From Crocinitomicaceae bacterium (lineage in GTDB: Bacteria; Bacteroidota; Bacteroidia; Flavobacteriales_D; Crocinitomicaceae): DNA of 64,000 nucleotides. Under the pieces are notes generated by a model. It made no database searches. It saw only the letters and a list, made by a program, of their open reading frames with translations, and was not told the origin of the DNA. Position 1 is the first letter of the stretch. Every line of letters starts with the position of its first letter. Positions 44,516 to 54,014 of the stretch are shown here, piece after piece. A program made the position numbers and the translations under genes. The stretch covers positions 1 to 64,000 of the forward strand of contig JAURMI010000002.1 of NCBI GenBank assembly GCA_030830785.1, given 5' to 3'.

Positions 44516-44585
44516 TGGTTGATTCTTTCTTGCCTTCGAACTAAAATAAGCCAAAATTGAACTTATCTTTACAGTGAAAACACTT

Positions 44586-45818
44586 ATGGGCAAACAATTA
44601 ATTAAAAACATAAAAGGCCTTGTTCAAGCTGGCGAACAAATCCCTTCAATAATTCGGGGCGCTCAAATGCATTCATTACCTATTATTGAGAATGCCTACC
44701 TATTACTCGATGACAATGAAGTAAGGGCCTATGGTCCAATGCATACCTTATTAGAATTAAAGGATTTAGAAGCTATAGAAATTATAGATGCAACGAATTG
44801 TTTTGTCTTACCCGCTTTTATAGATTCACATACCCATACAGTTTTTGCTACTAGCCGCGAGGAAGAATTTGTGGATCGAATAAACGGACTGAGTTATGAA
44901 GAAATTGCTGCTAGAGGGGGTGGTATTTTGAATTCAGCCAAGAAGTTAGAACAAATGTCAGAAGAAGCTTTGTATGAAGCTTCAAGGACTCGTATAAATA
45001 AAATGATTGCAAGAGGAACTGGCGCCATTGAAATCAAATCTGGCTACGGACTTAGCAAAGAAGGCGAGTTAAAAATGCTACGTGTTATTAAAAAGCTACA
45101 AGAAACTTTACCTATTGCGATAAAGGGAACTTTCTTAGGGGCACATGCCATTCCTAGTTCATATAGCGATAACCGTGAAGGATACATCGGCATGCTAATC
45201 GATGAACTTTTGCCTCACATTGCTGAAAATAAATTGGCTGCTTATATTGATGTTTTTTGTGAGCGCAATTATTTTAGCGTAGAAGAAATGTGCCAAATTT
45301 TAGAGGCTGGAGCTAGGTTTGGCCTCAAAGGTAAAGTGCATGTAAATCAGTTCTCTGTGCTTGGCGGGGTTCCCGCTGCTATTTCAAGAGGGGCAATTTC
45401 TGTTGACCATCTTGAAGAAATAGATATTGCCGATATAAACGCCTTGGCAAAAAGCAATTGTATTGCTACGCTTTTGCCAGGTTGTTCACATTTTCTTTCT
45501 ATTCCTTTTGGAGCAGCCAATGACCTCATTGATGCCAACGCAATTGTTGCACTGGCAAGTGATTTTAACCCGGGTTCGGCGCCAAGTTATGATCTCATGC
45601 ACATTTTATCTCTGGCATGCATCAAAATGAAAATGACTCCTCAGTCAGCAATTAATGCCTTGACAATCAATGCTGCTGCTGCACTAGAACTCCAAGACAC
45701 ACATGGTAAAATCGCGCTTGGAAGGAAGTCTCCTATTATACTTACCAATGAAATTCCTTCCCTAGCATACTTGGCTTATGCCTACTCAGAAAATCACATA
45801 CAGCGAGTTTTTATTTAA
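44586..45818 (+). CDS. hutI: Imidazolonepropionase
   Basis: HutI opens imidazolone-5-propionate to N-formimino-glutamate in histidine degradation. The 410-residue amidohydrolase has the metal-binding DSHTHTVFA, SREEEF, EIKSGYGL with a conserved Glu/Lys region, GAHAIP, the HVNQFSVLGG strand and the SDFNPGS metal site. The rest of the hut pathway is not adjacent, so the operon is split. A GTG at 44574 is an alternative start. TraB/GumN follows 12 bp downstream. Confidence 0.94.
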   Translation: MGKQLIKNIKGLVQAGEQIPSIIRGAQMHSLPIIENAYLLLDDNEVRAYGPMHTLLELKDLEAIEIIDATNCFVLPAFIDSHTHTVFATSREEEFVDRINGLSYEEIAARGGGILNSAKKLEQMSEEALYEASRTRINKMIARGTGAIEIKSGYGLSKEGELKMLRVIKKLQETLPIAIKGTFLGAHAIPSSYSDNREGYIGMLIDELLPHIAENKLAAYIDVFCERNYFSVEEMCQILEAGARFGLKGKVHVNQFSVLGGVPAAISRGAISVDHLEEIDIADINALAKSNCIATLLPGCSHFLSIPFGAANDLIDANAIVALASDFNPGSAPSYDLMHILSLACIKMKMTPQSAINALTINAAAALELQDTHGKIALGRKSPIILTNEIPSLAYLAYAYSENHIQRVFI

Positions 45819-45830
45819 TTATTTTTGATA

Positions 45831-47051
45831 ATGCGTACGTTTCAATTTGTTCTTTTGTATGTTATTCCATTTATTGGAGGCGCACAAGATCAGATTTTTC
45901 AAAAAGAATTGCTTTGGGAAATTTCACATCCTAATTCTTCAATCAAATCATATATTTTTGGCACGCTACACGAAAATAATAGAGCGCTTTTTCAACTTTC
46001 AGATAGCACCTACATTGCCTTCGATAAGGCAAAAAAAATAGTCCTTGAAACTGATATTTATTCGCTTTTTTCTTGGATGGATACCCGAAAAGAACTGCCA
46101 CAAACAAGATTTGACAATGACGGAAACTACTTTTCAAATAGACTCTTGGGTTCAAAAACACTTTATGGCAATGAGGATGGTATGCCACAATTTTTGGATG
46201 CTTATTTTCAAATTTTAGCATTTCATCTGAATAAACCCACCATTGCTTTAGAAGATGTTGAGGATCAATATGCTCTTTCAGACCAATTCAATCTTACTGA
46301 ACGCAAAATATTGAACAATCAAATTAACTCCTTTACACAAGAGAAATTACTTGAATTGTACCTAAAAGGCGACATAGAAGCTTTACATAGATTCATGAAA
46401 TCTTATCTGAATCTTCAAGAGGATTTATATGAGCAAGTTATTGTAAATCGCAATTATATTATGTGTGACAGTCTAATTGCACTTTTAAAAATCAACGAAT
46501 CTTTCTTTTGTGCTGTTGGGGCTGGTCATTTAGGTGGTGAAGAAGGCATTTTACAATTATTGCGTCACAAAGGTTTTAGGGTGCGCCCTGTTCAATGGAA
46601 AATTAGTACCGAAACATCGCTAAGTAAAAGTCATTTAAATGAATCAACCGAATATATTTTTAAAGATTTGCCATCGGGATTAATCGCCAAGTTTCCCGCT
46701 AAACCTCTGTTTGAACAACTACCAGATAGCACAAGTAGAATCATCTATAGGGAACTAGGGCAAGGCAATACTTTCGAGATTTTAATTTATCCTTACGATC
46801 AGAATAGCAGCCGAGAGGAGATTGCTAGTATTTATATAAATCCGCCGCAAGGAGGTAAAATAATCAAAAGATATCAAGATGATGGAACAGTGGTTTTTCA
46901 AGGGCTCTCTGATACATATCCAGAAGGTCTAAACATGGTGCAAATTCAATTTTCAAACAATAATTTCGCTGTAATAAAATGTTACGGAGGACATAAATTT
47001 ATGCATTCAAAAAGGCCAACCACTTTTTTTGAAAAAGTCTGGTTCGAATAA
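45831..47051 (+). CDS. TraB/GumN family protein
   Basis: The 406-residue protein has a signal peptide-like start (ending about residue 18) and the family motifs: YIFGTLHENN near the N-terminus, a helical middle and GAGHLGGEEGILQLL (about 225-240), as in the TIKI/TraB metallo-hydrolase superfamily. Some relatives are metalloproteases, but activity of bacterial TraB/GumN proteins is poorly known. The C-terminal 150 residues appear to be an added domain rich in strands. A TTG 2 codons earlier is rejected. Confidence 0.85.
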   Translation: MRTFQFVLLYVIPFIGGAQDQIFQKELLWEISHPNSSIKSYIFGTLHENNRALFQLSDSTYIAFDKAKKIVLETDIYSLFSWMDTRKELPQTRFDNDGNYFSNRLLGSKTLYGNEDGMPQFLDAYFQILAFHLNKPTIALEDVEDQYALSDQFNLTERKILNNQINSFTQEKLLELYLKGDIEALHRFMKSYLNLQEDLYEQVIVNRNYIMCDSLIALLKINESFFCAVGAGHLGGEEGILQLLRHKGFRVRPVQWKISTETSLSKSHLNESTEYIFKDLPSGLIAKFPAKPLFEQLPDSTSRIIYRELGQGNTFEILIYPYDQNSSREEIASIYINPPQGGKIIKRYQDDGTVVFQGLSDTYPEGLNMVQIQFSNNNFAVIKCYGGHKFMHSKRPTTFFEKVWFE

Positions 47052-47068
47052 TCTATTATGGTTTTGTT

Positions 47069-49864
47069 ATGAAATTTTTAGACCGACTTGCCATAGACCT
47101 TCTTAATAATCAAAGCAAAACCCAAGAATACGTTGTTATTCTTCCCTCTGAACGCGCCAAAAAATATCTAAATAACGCACTTTTCAGAGCCAATAAGGGC
47201 CCTTTATTGTCGCCAAATATTTTTACCATTGACCAATGGGTTGTTGCACTGAGTAAAAAAAAGATTCAACATCCAACCCTTACCCTACTATCGCTCTACA
47301 ATGTTTATAATGCACTATTTCAAGAGAAAGCCCTGTCATTTGAAGACTACCTATCGTGGGGGCCAATTATGCTTTCTGACTTTGATGATATAGATCGGTA
47401 TCTAATTGATCAAAATCAATTATACCAAAATCTTTCTTCAATTAAAGCGCTAGAAAGTTGGCAAATTGACGAAGAAGAATATTCAGAATCACAGAAAAAA
47501 TTTATGTTATTTTGGGAGTTAATCCCCAAATTACATCGAGGGCTACAAAAAATCCTTATTGAAAATGAATCTTGTACCAAAGCACAAGCCTACAGACAAC
47601 TTGCCGAGCAACCTACAAAATTCTTTGATGCCTCACAATACTTTATTTTTGCAGGGTTTAATGCCCTTTCACTAGCAGAACAACATATAATTAAGTTTCT
47701 ACTCGATGCTGGACAAGCCGAATTTATCATTGATTCTGACCATTATTATTATGACAACCCAATCCACGAAGCAGGCAATTTTCAACGCAAAAATATTTCC
47801 TTTTTTGGGCTAAAACCCCCAAAGTTAAATAACGCGTTAGCGCAAGAAAATTATAACGTTAAAGTCATTGAATGTGCCCAACATATTGGTCAAATAAAAG
47901 TTTTAGCAACAGAATTATTACAATCAAATCGAAAAGATTGGGGTGAAGTATTGGTTTTATTGGCCGATGAATCACTTGTTCATGCAGCCATAAGAAATAT
48001 ACCTAAAACAGTCTCAAAAGCCAATATTACACTTGGGTTGCCACTTAATCAAACGCCTGTAAGAACGTGGGTTGACTTATGTTTCCAAATTCAAGAAAAT
48101 CAACAAAAATTCAAGACCTCCGCCATATATTACAAAGACTTGCAACGCTTCTGCCACCATGCATTTATTTCCTTGGCATTTGATCAAAATGCAAAATTAG
48201 AACTGTCAAAACTAGAAAAACAGACCATTCAATATAATCGTGTTTTTCAAAACATTAATCAACTCCAACTTTCCGAATCCCTACTGAAATTAATTATTCT
48301 TTTGACTACTCCATGGCAAGAAGATTGGGAAAAAGCGCTGCAATCCTTGCGAAAATTAAATGCCCTTTTACTCGATTTCATTCCAAAAGAAAATGACTTT
48401 GAACATACAGCACTGCTCTCTTTTGAGATGGCATGCCGCCAATTTGAATTGTATTTAGGGGCAAGCTTCCCCAAGATGAAATTGACAAGTTTTAAGAAAC
48501 TTTTTTACCAACATTGGACCAGTACAAACTTGGCCTATCTTGGAAACCCAACCGACGGGCTTCAAATGACAGGATTGTTAGAAACAAGACTACTCGACTT
48601 TGATCAAATTTACGTACTCGGAATGAACGAAGGGAAATTACCTCCCACCAACCCCATTCAAAGTATCATTCCAATGGACTTGCGAAAAGCTTTCAAAATG
48701 CCCAGTAATAGGGATAAGCAAGGCCTATTTGCACAACACTTTTATAGGTTATTGCATCATGCAAGATCTGTAACTTTTACTTATACTACAGCTAGCGAAG
48801 TATTGGGCAGCCAAGAAAAGAGTCGCTACTTACTACAATTAGAAATGGAATGGCGGGCCGTGAATCCTAACGTCAATTGGGAAACCTATTTTTACCAAAT
48901 TCCGTCAATAAAGCAAAGTCAAGAACAAACGCGTATTTTAAAAACCAGTGCAATAAAACAATTAATAATGGACTATTTTAAAAAAGGCGTTTCTGCTTCT
49001 GCAATGCGTAAGTTTATAAGTTGCCCCTTAGATTTCTATTACCGATATATTGTAGAATTTGGTGAGGAACAAGAAATAGAAGAAGATCTTGAATCAAGCG
49101 CATTTGGTTCGCTTATCCATGAATGTTTAGAAGAATTATACCAACCATTTGCGCAAAAAAATAAAGCCGGTGAGCCCGTTATTCCGTCTCCAGGGCCAGT
49201 ATCACCCAAAGACATAAAAAGAATGCGCAAAGAATTTCCAAAAATATTGAGAAGACTCTTTTTGAATTATTTTGATAAGAATGAAGATTTATTGAAAAAT
49301 GGAAAAAATTGGCTCAGTTATGAAATGGCGCTCGCGCTCACTGATAAACACCTCCAAAATGACCTTGATTTTATTGAGCAGCAAAAAGACCCTCTTTTTA
49401 TTGAACAACTCGAGGGTAAGCTAACACACGAAGAAATTATTCAAATAGATCAGATGAGCTTCCCAATCAAATTTGTCGGTTATATAGACCGCATAGATCG
49501 AATTGGTGATGACTACTACAGGGTTATCGATTATAAATCGGGAAAAGTTACAGATGATGACATAAAGATGCGTTCAGATAAGGATGCATTCACAAATTTG
49601 ACAGTCCCGAAACATAGCCTTCAATTGTGCCTGTATTCCATGCTTTTTAATTCTCAATACGGGCATTTGCCTTCTGAGGCGCGTATTCAATCCTTGATAA
49701 ACAATAAAGATGAATTTGCCTTAAGATTTGACAAGCGCACTGATTTAAATGAGGTTCCCGAGATATTCCAAGAAGGGATTCAAATATTGATAACCCAATT
49801 ATTTGATGAAAATCAACCCTTTGAACACAATCCTGATTCCAAATATTGTCAGTTTTGTACATAA
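47069..49864 (+). CDS. AddB-like PD-(D/E)XK nuclease, inactivated helicase
   Basis: The 931-residue protein has a degenerate superfamily I helicase region (N-terminal 600 residues, no Walker A) followed by a nuclease domain: SAFGSLIHECLEELY (the G-x-x-x-H motif), VGYIDRID and VIDYKSGK (D-x-K). It is the AddB-type partner of an AddA helicase-nuclease in processing double-strand ends; addA is not adjacent. Cys residues SCPLDF (about 650) and YCQFC (the last five before Thr and stop) are the iron-sulfur ligands of the family; only three of the four are present. Confidence 0.88.
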   Translation: MKFLDRLAIDLLNNQSKTQEYVVILPSERAKKYLNNALFRANKGPLLSPNIFTIDQWVVALSKKKIQHPTLTLLSLYNVYNALFQEKALSFEDYLSWGPIMLSDFDDIDRYLIDQNQLYQNLSSIKALESWQIDEEEYSESQKKFMLFWELIPKLHRGLQKILIENESCTKAQAYRQLAEQPTKFFDASQYFIFAGFNALSLAEQHIIKFLLDAGQAEFIIDSDHYYYDNPIHEAGNFQRKNISFFGLKPPKLNNALAQENYNVKVIECAQHIGQIKVLATELLQSNRKDWGEVLVLLADESLVHAAIRNIPKTVSKANITLGLPLNQTPVRTWVDLCFQIQENQQKFKTSAIYYKDLQRFCHHAFISLAFDQNAKLELSKLEKQTIQYNRVFQNINQLQLSESLLKLIILLTTPWQEDWEKALQSLRKLNALLLDFIPKENDFEHTALLSFEMACRQFELYLGASFPKMKLTSFKKLFYQHWTSTNLAYLGNPTDGLQMTGLLETRLLDFDQIYVLGMNEGKLPPTNPIQSIIPMDLRKAFKMPSNRDKQGLFAQHFYRLLHHARSVTFTYTTASEVLGSQEKSRYLLQLEMEWRAVNPNVNWETYFYQIPSIKQSQEQTRILKTSAIKQLIMDYFKKGVSASAMRKFISCPLDFYYRYIVEFGEEQEIEEDLESSAFGSLIHECLEELYQPFAQKNKAGEPVIPSPGPVSPKDIKRMRKEFPKILRRLFLNYFDKNEDLLKNGKNWLSYEMALALTDKHLQNDLDFIEQQKDPLFIEQLEGKLTHEEIIQIDQMSFPIKFVGYIDRIDRIGDDYYRVIDYKSGKVTDDDIKMRSDKDAFTNLTVPKHSLQLCLYSMLFNSQYGHLPSEARIQSLINNKDEFALRFDKRTDLNEVPEIFQEGIQILITQLFDENQPFEHNPDSKYCQFCT

Positions 49865-49865
49865 A

Positions 49866-49891
49866 AAAACCTGAGCTTTTGCTCAGGTTTT
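49866..49891. terminator. Bidirectional terminator after the AddB-like gene
   Basis: An 11-bp stem (AAAACCTGAGC/GCTCAGGTTTT) with a TTTT loop has T or A runs on both flanks. It lies between the plus-strand nuclease gene and the minus-strand gene that ends at 49968, and can serve both. Confidence 0.88.
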
Positions 49892-49967
49892 CTGCAAGTT
49901 AATTAAAACCAAAATGAACAATGAACTGTCCTTTAAGAATAGACGATTATTGTTTTAAAATGGTTGC

Positions 49968-50327
49968 TTAGTATAATTCTAATTTCAGTGCAGTGCGGTA
50001 ATCTTTAATTTCTTCACGATTAATTTTATGCTCTGCATTTTTAAGTAAATTCAATAAATAGAGAAAATTCTCTTTGTCATCAATTTCAATTGGATATTCG
50101 TTGCCCTCTTCATCTTCTTCATATTGGGCTTCAATATCAAAACTTTCATTTTCATCAATAAACTCATAAGTGAGCCGCAATACTTTTACAACTAATGGGT
50201 CGTGTTCAAGCAAAGCCATTTCTCTTAATTCTTTAAGATCATCGATAAGTTTAGGCGCTTTTAAACCTTTTTTTTCGACGTTGGCAATGATTTGTTCAAG
50301 TTTTTGATTGGCACGCAAAGTTTTCAT
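49968..50327 (-). CDS. Conserved hypothetical acidic protein
   Basis: The 119-residue protein is helical and strongly acidic in the middle (YEEDEEGNEYPIEI, about 75-88), with a charged N-terminus and no signal or membrane segment. It is probably cytoplasmic. A TAAATTTG box is 18 nt upstream of the ATG. I do not recognise a function. Confidence 0.72.
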   Translation of the reverse strand: MKTLRANQKLEQIIANVEKKGLKAPKLIDDLKELREMALLEHDPLVVKVLRLTYEFIDENESFDIEAQYEEDEEGNEYPIEIDDKENFLYLLNLLKNAEHKINREEIKDYRTALKLELY

Positions 50328-50345
50328 ATCATCTCAATTGTGCGA

Positions 50346-50353
50346 CAAATTTA
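50346..50353 (-). promoter_or_regulatory. -7 box (TAAATTTG) upstream of the 119-residue protein
   Basis: This exact TAnnTTTG match lies 18 nt before the ATG at 50327. No -33 TTTG at the standard distance. Confidence 0.42.
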
Positions 50354-50427
50354 GTGCATTTCCTGAAATAAACATCGCGGTGTAAGTAACATTCGCATTC
50401 CATTAGCATTACGTCTTTATTAAATTT

Positions 50428-50435
50428 TAAATTTG
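50428..50435 (+). promoter_or_regulatory. -7 box (TAAATTTG) 4 nt before the LysE-family start
   Basis: This exact TAnnTTTG match is followed by TTTT and the ATG at 50440, exactly as at the thioesterase gene. Confidence 0.55.
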
Positions 50436-50439
50436 TTTT

Positions 50440-51102
50440 ATGGAAATGCTTTTGCACGCCTTTACAATTGGACTCATTCTATCAATTATGCCCGGCCCGG
50501 TATTCTTTGTTTTGATAGAAAAAAGTATTACAAAAGGTATTCGCAGTGCTCTGGCCATTGACTTAGGAGTATTAGTTAGCGACGTTGTATATATTTTATT
50601 AGCTGTTTTATTTGTAGAGCAAATTAATGGGGTGCTCTCTGGAAATAAAAAGGAAGTATTTGACATTATTGGAGGCAGTATTTTCATCACTTATGGGATC
50701 GTCAATTTATTTAAAAAAACCAAAATGCATGATGGCGATCAAGAATTTGAAGATGTTACTGAAAAATATCAAATAAAAGAGAGTGCCGATCCTAATAAAA
50801 ACTTTGGTTTGCTCATTGCCAAAGGTTTTTTATTAAATTTTGCCAACCCCATGGTTGTTTTTTATTGGTTGAGCGTGGTCTCGGTTGCAAAGAGAGAAAG
50901 CCATACAACCGGTAATCTATTTTTAATTGTGTTTCTAGTAATTGTTTTAATCACATTCTTTTCAATTGATGTAGTTAAAATTTTTGCAGCAAAAAGAATT
51001 CGAAACCTAGTTACGGTAAGCCTACTTCAAACCCTAAATAAATTAATTGGCATCATTTTTATAGGATTTGGATTGTTTTTTATGCTCCAAAGATTCTTGT
51101 AA
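50440..51102 (+). CDS. LysE family translocator
   Basis: The 220-residue protein has about six membrane segments with the family onset GLILSIMPGPVFFVLIEKSI and a second half beginning LLIAKGFLLNFANPMVVFYWL. LysE/RhtB proteins export amino acids or related metabolites; the substrate is not evident. A polar loop at about 95-125 (MHDGDQEFEDVTEKYQ) separates the halves. The stop overlaps the start of the MORN-repeat gene by 1 nt. Confidence 0.9.
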   Translation: MEMLLHAFTIGLILSIMPGPVFFVLIEKSITKGIRSALAIDLGVLVSDVVYILLAVLFVEQINGVLSGNKKEVFDIIGGSIFITYGIVNLFKKTKMHDGDQEFEDVTEKYQIKESADPNKNFGLLIAKGFLLNFANPMVVFYWLSVVSVAKRESHTTGNLFLIVFLVIVLITFFSIDVVKIFAAKRIRNLVTVSLLQTLNKLIGIIFIGFGLFFMLQRFL

Positions 51103-52814
51103 TGAGGCGACTGATTTTTTTGTTACTAATTATCTTTTTTCAAATCAACATAAAGGCACAAGAATATAAAGTGCTTAAAGAAAATCTGAGTCCAAAAGTT
51201 CGCTTGTATTGGGATGGTCAAAAAAAACATCTGCAAGCATCTGGTGCTTATTTTACGAGCCCAATCTCGCCCAAAACAACCGAAAAACATGGCAAATGGC
51301 TCTATTATAATTACGATGGGCAAATAGAAGAAGAAGCAAATTACTATCGAAACCGCTTGTACGGAAAGCGGATTTTTTATTACCCTTCCAAACAAATAAA
51401 AGAAGAATCTTTCTACAAATTTAACGTGCCCGATTCTACCTATAAGCAATATGCGTCAGATGGAAAATTATTGATAAGCGGGCAGTTTGAGTTGGGCAGC
51501 CCTAAAGGTGTGTGGCATTATTATTACGAAGATGGCAGCCCTAAATCTATTGAAAATGTTCAAAACGACACCGTTTATTTACAAGCCTATTGGGAGGCAG
51601 ATAGTACACATTTACAGACAATAAAAGATGGAAATGGGCAAATTATAAGCTACTATATTGATGGGGTTGTAAAGGAGTTCTATACCTTCCAAAACGGATT
51701 AAAAACTGGGCCTTTTGAAGAACGAACTGCCAATGGGTTCTTATCGGTACGAGGTGCATTTGATAAAGGGAAAAAAGATGGGACATGGGAGTTCTATAGC
51801 TATGAAGGTAATCTAGAAAAACGTGTTACATATCAATCGGACTCATTGAATGGTGAGTATCTTGTTATGAATACAACTACCGACACCCTCACCTTTGGCA
51901 ATTATCAACTTGGTCAAAAACAAGGCTTTTGGAAATGGTTCACTCAAGATGGCAACTTGGACATGCATGGATATTTCAAGGAAGGGAAACAAGACAGCAC
52001 TTGGCACTATTACTTTTCTAATGGTCAGTTGTCTTATGAGGCACATTATAATACTGATCTTAGGACCGGTAATTGGATCTATTTTTATCCAAACGGAGCA
52101 TTATACAGGACAGGGTCTTATGAAAATGATTTGCGTAAAGGCCATTGGCAAACCTGGTACGAAGACTCAACACTTCTTATGAGCGGGACTTACGAACTTG
52201 GCAAAGAAGAGGGCGAATGGTTCAATTACTGGGAAAATGGGCGCTTAAAAGACAAAACCACCTTTGAAAACGGCCTTCTCGATGGGGAGTGGAAATCCTT
52301 TTCTCCCGAAGGTGTACTCTTAATTTCAGGAACCTATAAAAAAGGAAATAAAGTTTCTGAATGGTTGAGTTATTACAACAACGGTAGGCTAAAAGAAAAA
52401 CAACATTTTAAAGTTTTTACGCAAAAAAATGTCGCTGAAGGAATAGCTATTATGGGGCTAAAGGAAACGGTTTCAGACCTCCACGGATCCTTTGAGTCAT
52501 ATTCACAAGTGGATTATCAAATCAAAGAGGTTGGAAAATACTATCATGGCCTCAAGCATGGAACTTGGATCAACTATTACCCTGGTGGGGTGGTTCCAAC
52601 TATTGTAGCTCAGTATCGATATGGTAAATTACATGGCGTTTTTAAACAATATGACCGCTATGGCCGATTGGTTTATGTAATAAATTATAACAATGGCCTT
52701 AAAGATGGTTGGTTTCTGGCCTATAATGAAAATGGACAATTAGTTAGCAAGAAATTATTTAAAAATGGGATGCAAATTCGCGTTCAATCAAAAGAAGGGT
52801 TTAGTCCTTTTTAG
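51102..52814 (+). CDS. MORN/YwqK-repeat protein, secreted
   Basis: The 570-residue protein has a signal peptide (about 1-20, ending IKAQ) and roughly fifteen repeats of the type G-x-W-x-x-Y-x-x-x-G, for example GKWLYYNYDGQ, GVWHYYYEDGS, GTWEFYSYEGN, GNWIYFYPNGA. Databases name such repeats YwqK antitoxin-like, but no toxin is present and the size and export argue against that role. An extended surface or periplasmic repeat protein is likelier. Its 3' end overlaps rsmA by 14 bp. Confidence 0.85.
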   Translation: MRRLIFLLLIIFFQINIKAQEYKVLKENLSPKVRLYWDGQKKHLQASGAYFTSPISPKTTEKHGKWLYYNYDGQIEEEANYYRNRLYGKRIFYYPSKQIKEESFYKFNVPDSTYKQYASDGKLLISGQFELGSPKGVWHYYYEDGSPKSIENVQNDTVYLQAYWEADSTHLQTIKDGNGQIISYYIDGVVKEFYTFQNGLKTGPFEERTANGFLSVRGAFDKGKKDGTWEFYSYEGNLEKRVTYQSDSLNGEYLVMNTTTDTLTFGNYQLGQKQGFWKWFTQDGNLDMHGYFKEGKQDSTWHYYFSNGQLSYEAHYNTDLRTGNWIYFYPNGALYRTGSYENDLRKGHWQTWYEDSTLLMSGTYELGKEEGEWFNYWENGRLKDKTTFENGLLDGEWKSFSPEGVLLISGTYKKGNKVSEWLSYYNNGRLKEKQHFKVFTQKNVAEGIAIMGLKETVSDLHGSFESYSQVDYQIKEVGKYYHGLKHGTWINYYPGGVVPTIVAQYRYGKLHGVFKQYDRYGRLVYVINYNNGLKDGWFLAYNENGQLVSKKLFKNGMQIRVQSKEGFSPF

Positions 52815-53586
52815 AAATTCCTTCAATAAAAACTGTTAGCTCAATAAAATCATCTACACTCAATCTTTCAGGTCTCTGATTCTCAAATTTTTTATCCAAG
52901 GGTACGTCTTTGAGCAAAGCTCGCAAAGAGTTTCTTAATGTTTTTCGTCTTTGATTGAAGGCCATTTTAACAACCTTAAAATAGAGCTGTTCATTGCAGG
53001 GCAATTGATCGCGATTGTTTCGAATACATCGAATTACACCACTTTTAACTTTTGGGGGAGGTATAAAAACATGCTCATCTACAGTAAAACAATATTCAAT
53101 ATCGTAGAATGTCTGAAGTAAGACACTGATTATCCCATATTCTTTTGAACCTGGAGCTTGTGCCACCCTAATTGCAACCTCTTTTTGAAACATTCCCATG
53201 ATTTGAGGTATTTGGTCGCGATGTTCCAAACACTTAAATAAAATTTGGGACGAAATATTATATGGGAAATTACCCACAACAATAAAAGAATCTTGATCAA
53301 AAATTGAACTAGGGTCCAAACGCAAAAAATCACCAAAAAGAATGCGATCCTCGTAAATCGGATAAGTTGCCCTCAGATAATCTATAGATTCTATATCTAC
53401 ATCCAAAAGCCACAAATCAATTTGAGGTAAATCCCATAGAAATTTGCTCAGTGCACCCATTCCCGGGCCGATTTCCAATACTTTGCGTGTTTGATCTGTC
53501 CACAGTATCTGTCGGGCGATTTTTTGACAAGTACCAGGGTCTTTTAAAAAATGCTGGCCTAGCTGTTTTTTTGGTCTAACACTCAT
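52801..53586 (-). CDS. rsmA: 16S rRNA dimethyladenosine transferase
   Basis: RsmA (KsgA) dimethylates two adjacent adenosines in the 3' hairpin of 16S rRNA, a late check in small-subunit assembly. The 261-residue enzyme has KKQLGQHFLKDP at the N-terminus, the SAM loop LEIGPGMGALSKFL and the catalytic NFPYN motif, then the C-terminal helical domain (FNQRRKTLRNSL). It overlaps the DUF4286 gene by 4 bp and is therefore translationally coupled to it. Confidence 0.96.
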   Translation of the reverse strand: MSVRPKKQLGQHFLKDPGTCQKIARQILWTDQTRKVLEIGPGMGALSKFLWDLPQIDLWLLDVDIESIDYLRATYPIYEDRILFGDFLRLDPSSIFDQDSFIVVGNFPYNISSQILFKCLEHRDQIPQIMGMFQKEVAIRVAQAPGSKEYGIISVLLQTFYDIEYCFTVDEHVFIPPPKVKSGVIRCIRNNRDQLPCNEQLYFKVVKMAFNQRRKTLRNSLRALLKDVPLDKKFENQRPERLSVDDFIELTVFIEGISKKD

Positions 53587-53897
53587 CTATTGAATGTTTC
53601 AATTACACTTAGCGTGGTTCTAAAAGCCGCAAATTTTCCATCGAAACGAAGCAAATGCTCTTGTTGCAAGGCTGCAGCATATTGGTTTTGATAGAGGTCC
53701 AGTGCGTCTTGATTCGGTGCCAAATACATAACAGAATAACTTAAGCCTCCCTCCTCATGACCATTTAACTTGGATAATTTACATTCCAAAAAACAACCGG
53801 TTTTTAAAACATCGGGTATATGTTTTGAACGCATCCATTCAAGCCAATCTACAGCTATATGTTGATCAATACTAATTGTAACATTATAAATAACCAT
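53583..53897 (-). CDS. DUF4286 family protein
   Basis: The 104-residue protein begins MVIYNVTISIDQHIAVDWLEWM, the family hallmark, and continues with a ferredoxin-like alternation of strands and helices (SYSVMYLA, FDGKFAAFRT). The family is found next to rsmA in many Bacteroidota and has no known function. It leads the pair with rsmA. A TAACTTTG box ends 4 nt before its ATG. Confidence 0.88.
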   Translation of the reverse strand: MVIYNVTISIDQHIAVDWLEWMRSKHIPDVLKTGCFLECKLSKLNGHEEGGLSYSVMYLAPNQDALDLYQNQYAAALQQEHLLRFDGKFAAFRTTLSVIETFNR

Positions 53898-53901
53898 TGT
53901 A

Positions 53902-53909
53902 CAAAGTTA
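53902..53909 (-). promoter_or_regulatory. -7 box (TAACTTTG) 4 nt before the DUF4286 start
   Basis: This exact TAnnTTTG match is followed by TACA and the ATG at 53897. No -33 TTTG at the standard distance. Confidence 0.57.
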
Positions 53910-54014
53910 GGCAAAGCAGTGAATTGCCATTTAATTTTAATTCGTGTGCGTAAAATAACCTGTAATGTAAAAACAAAATAATTGTACATTTACTTCAATC
54001 TTTAAAAACTCACC

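Noticed and set aside
51102..52814. Toxin-antitoxin system suggested by YwqK-type repeats
   Set aside because: No toxin gene is adjacent, and the protein is 570 residues with a signal peptide.
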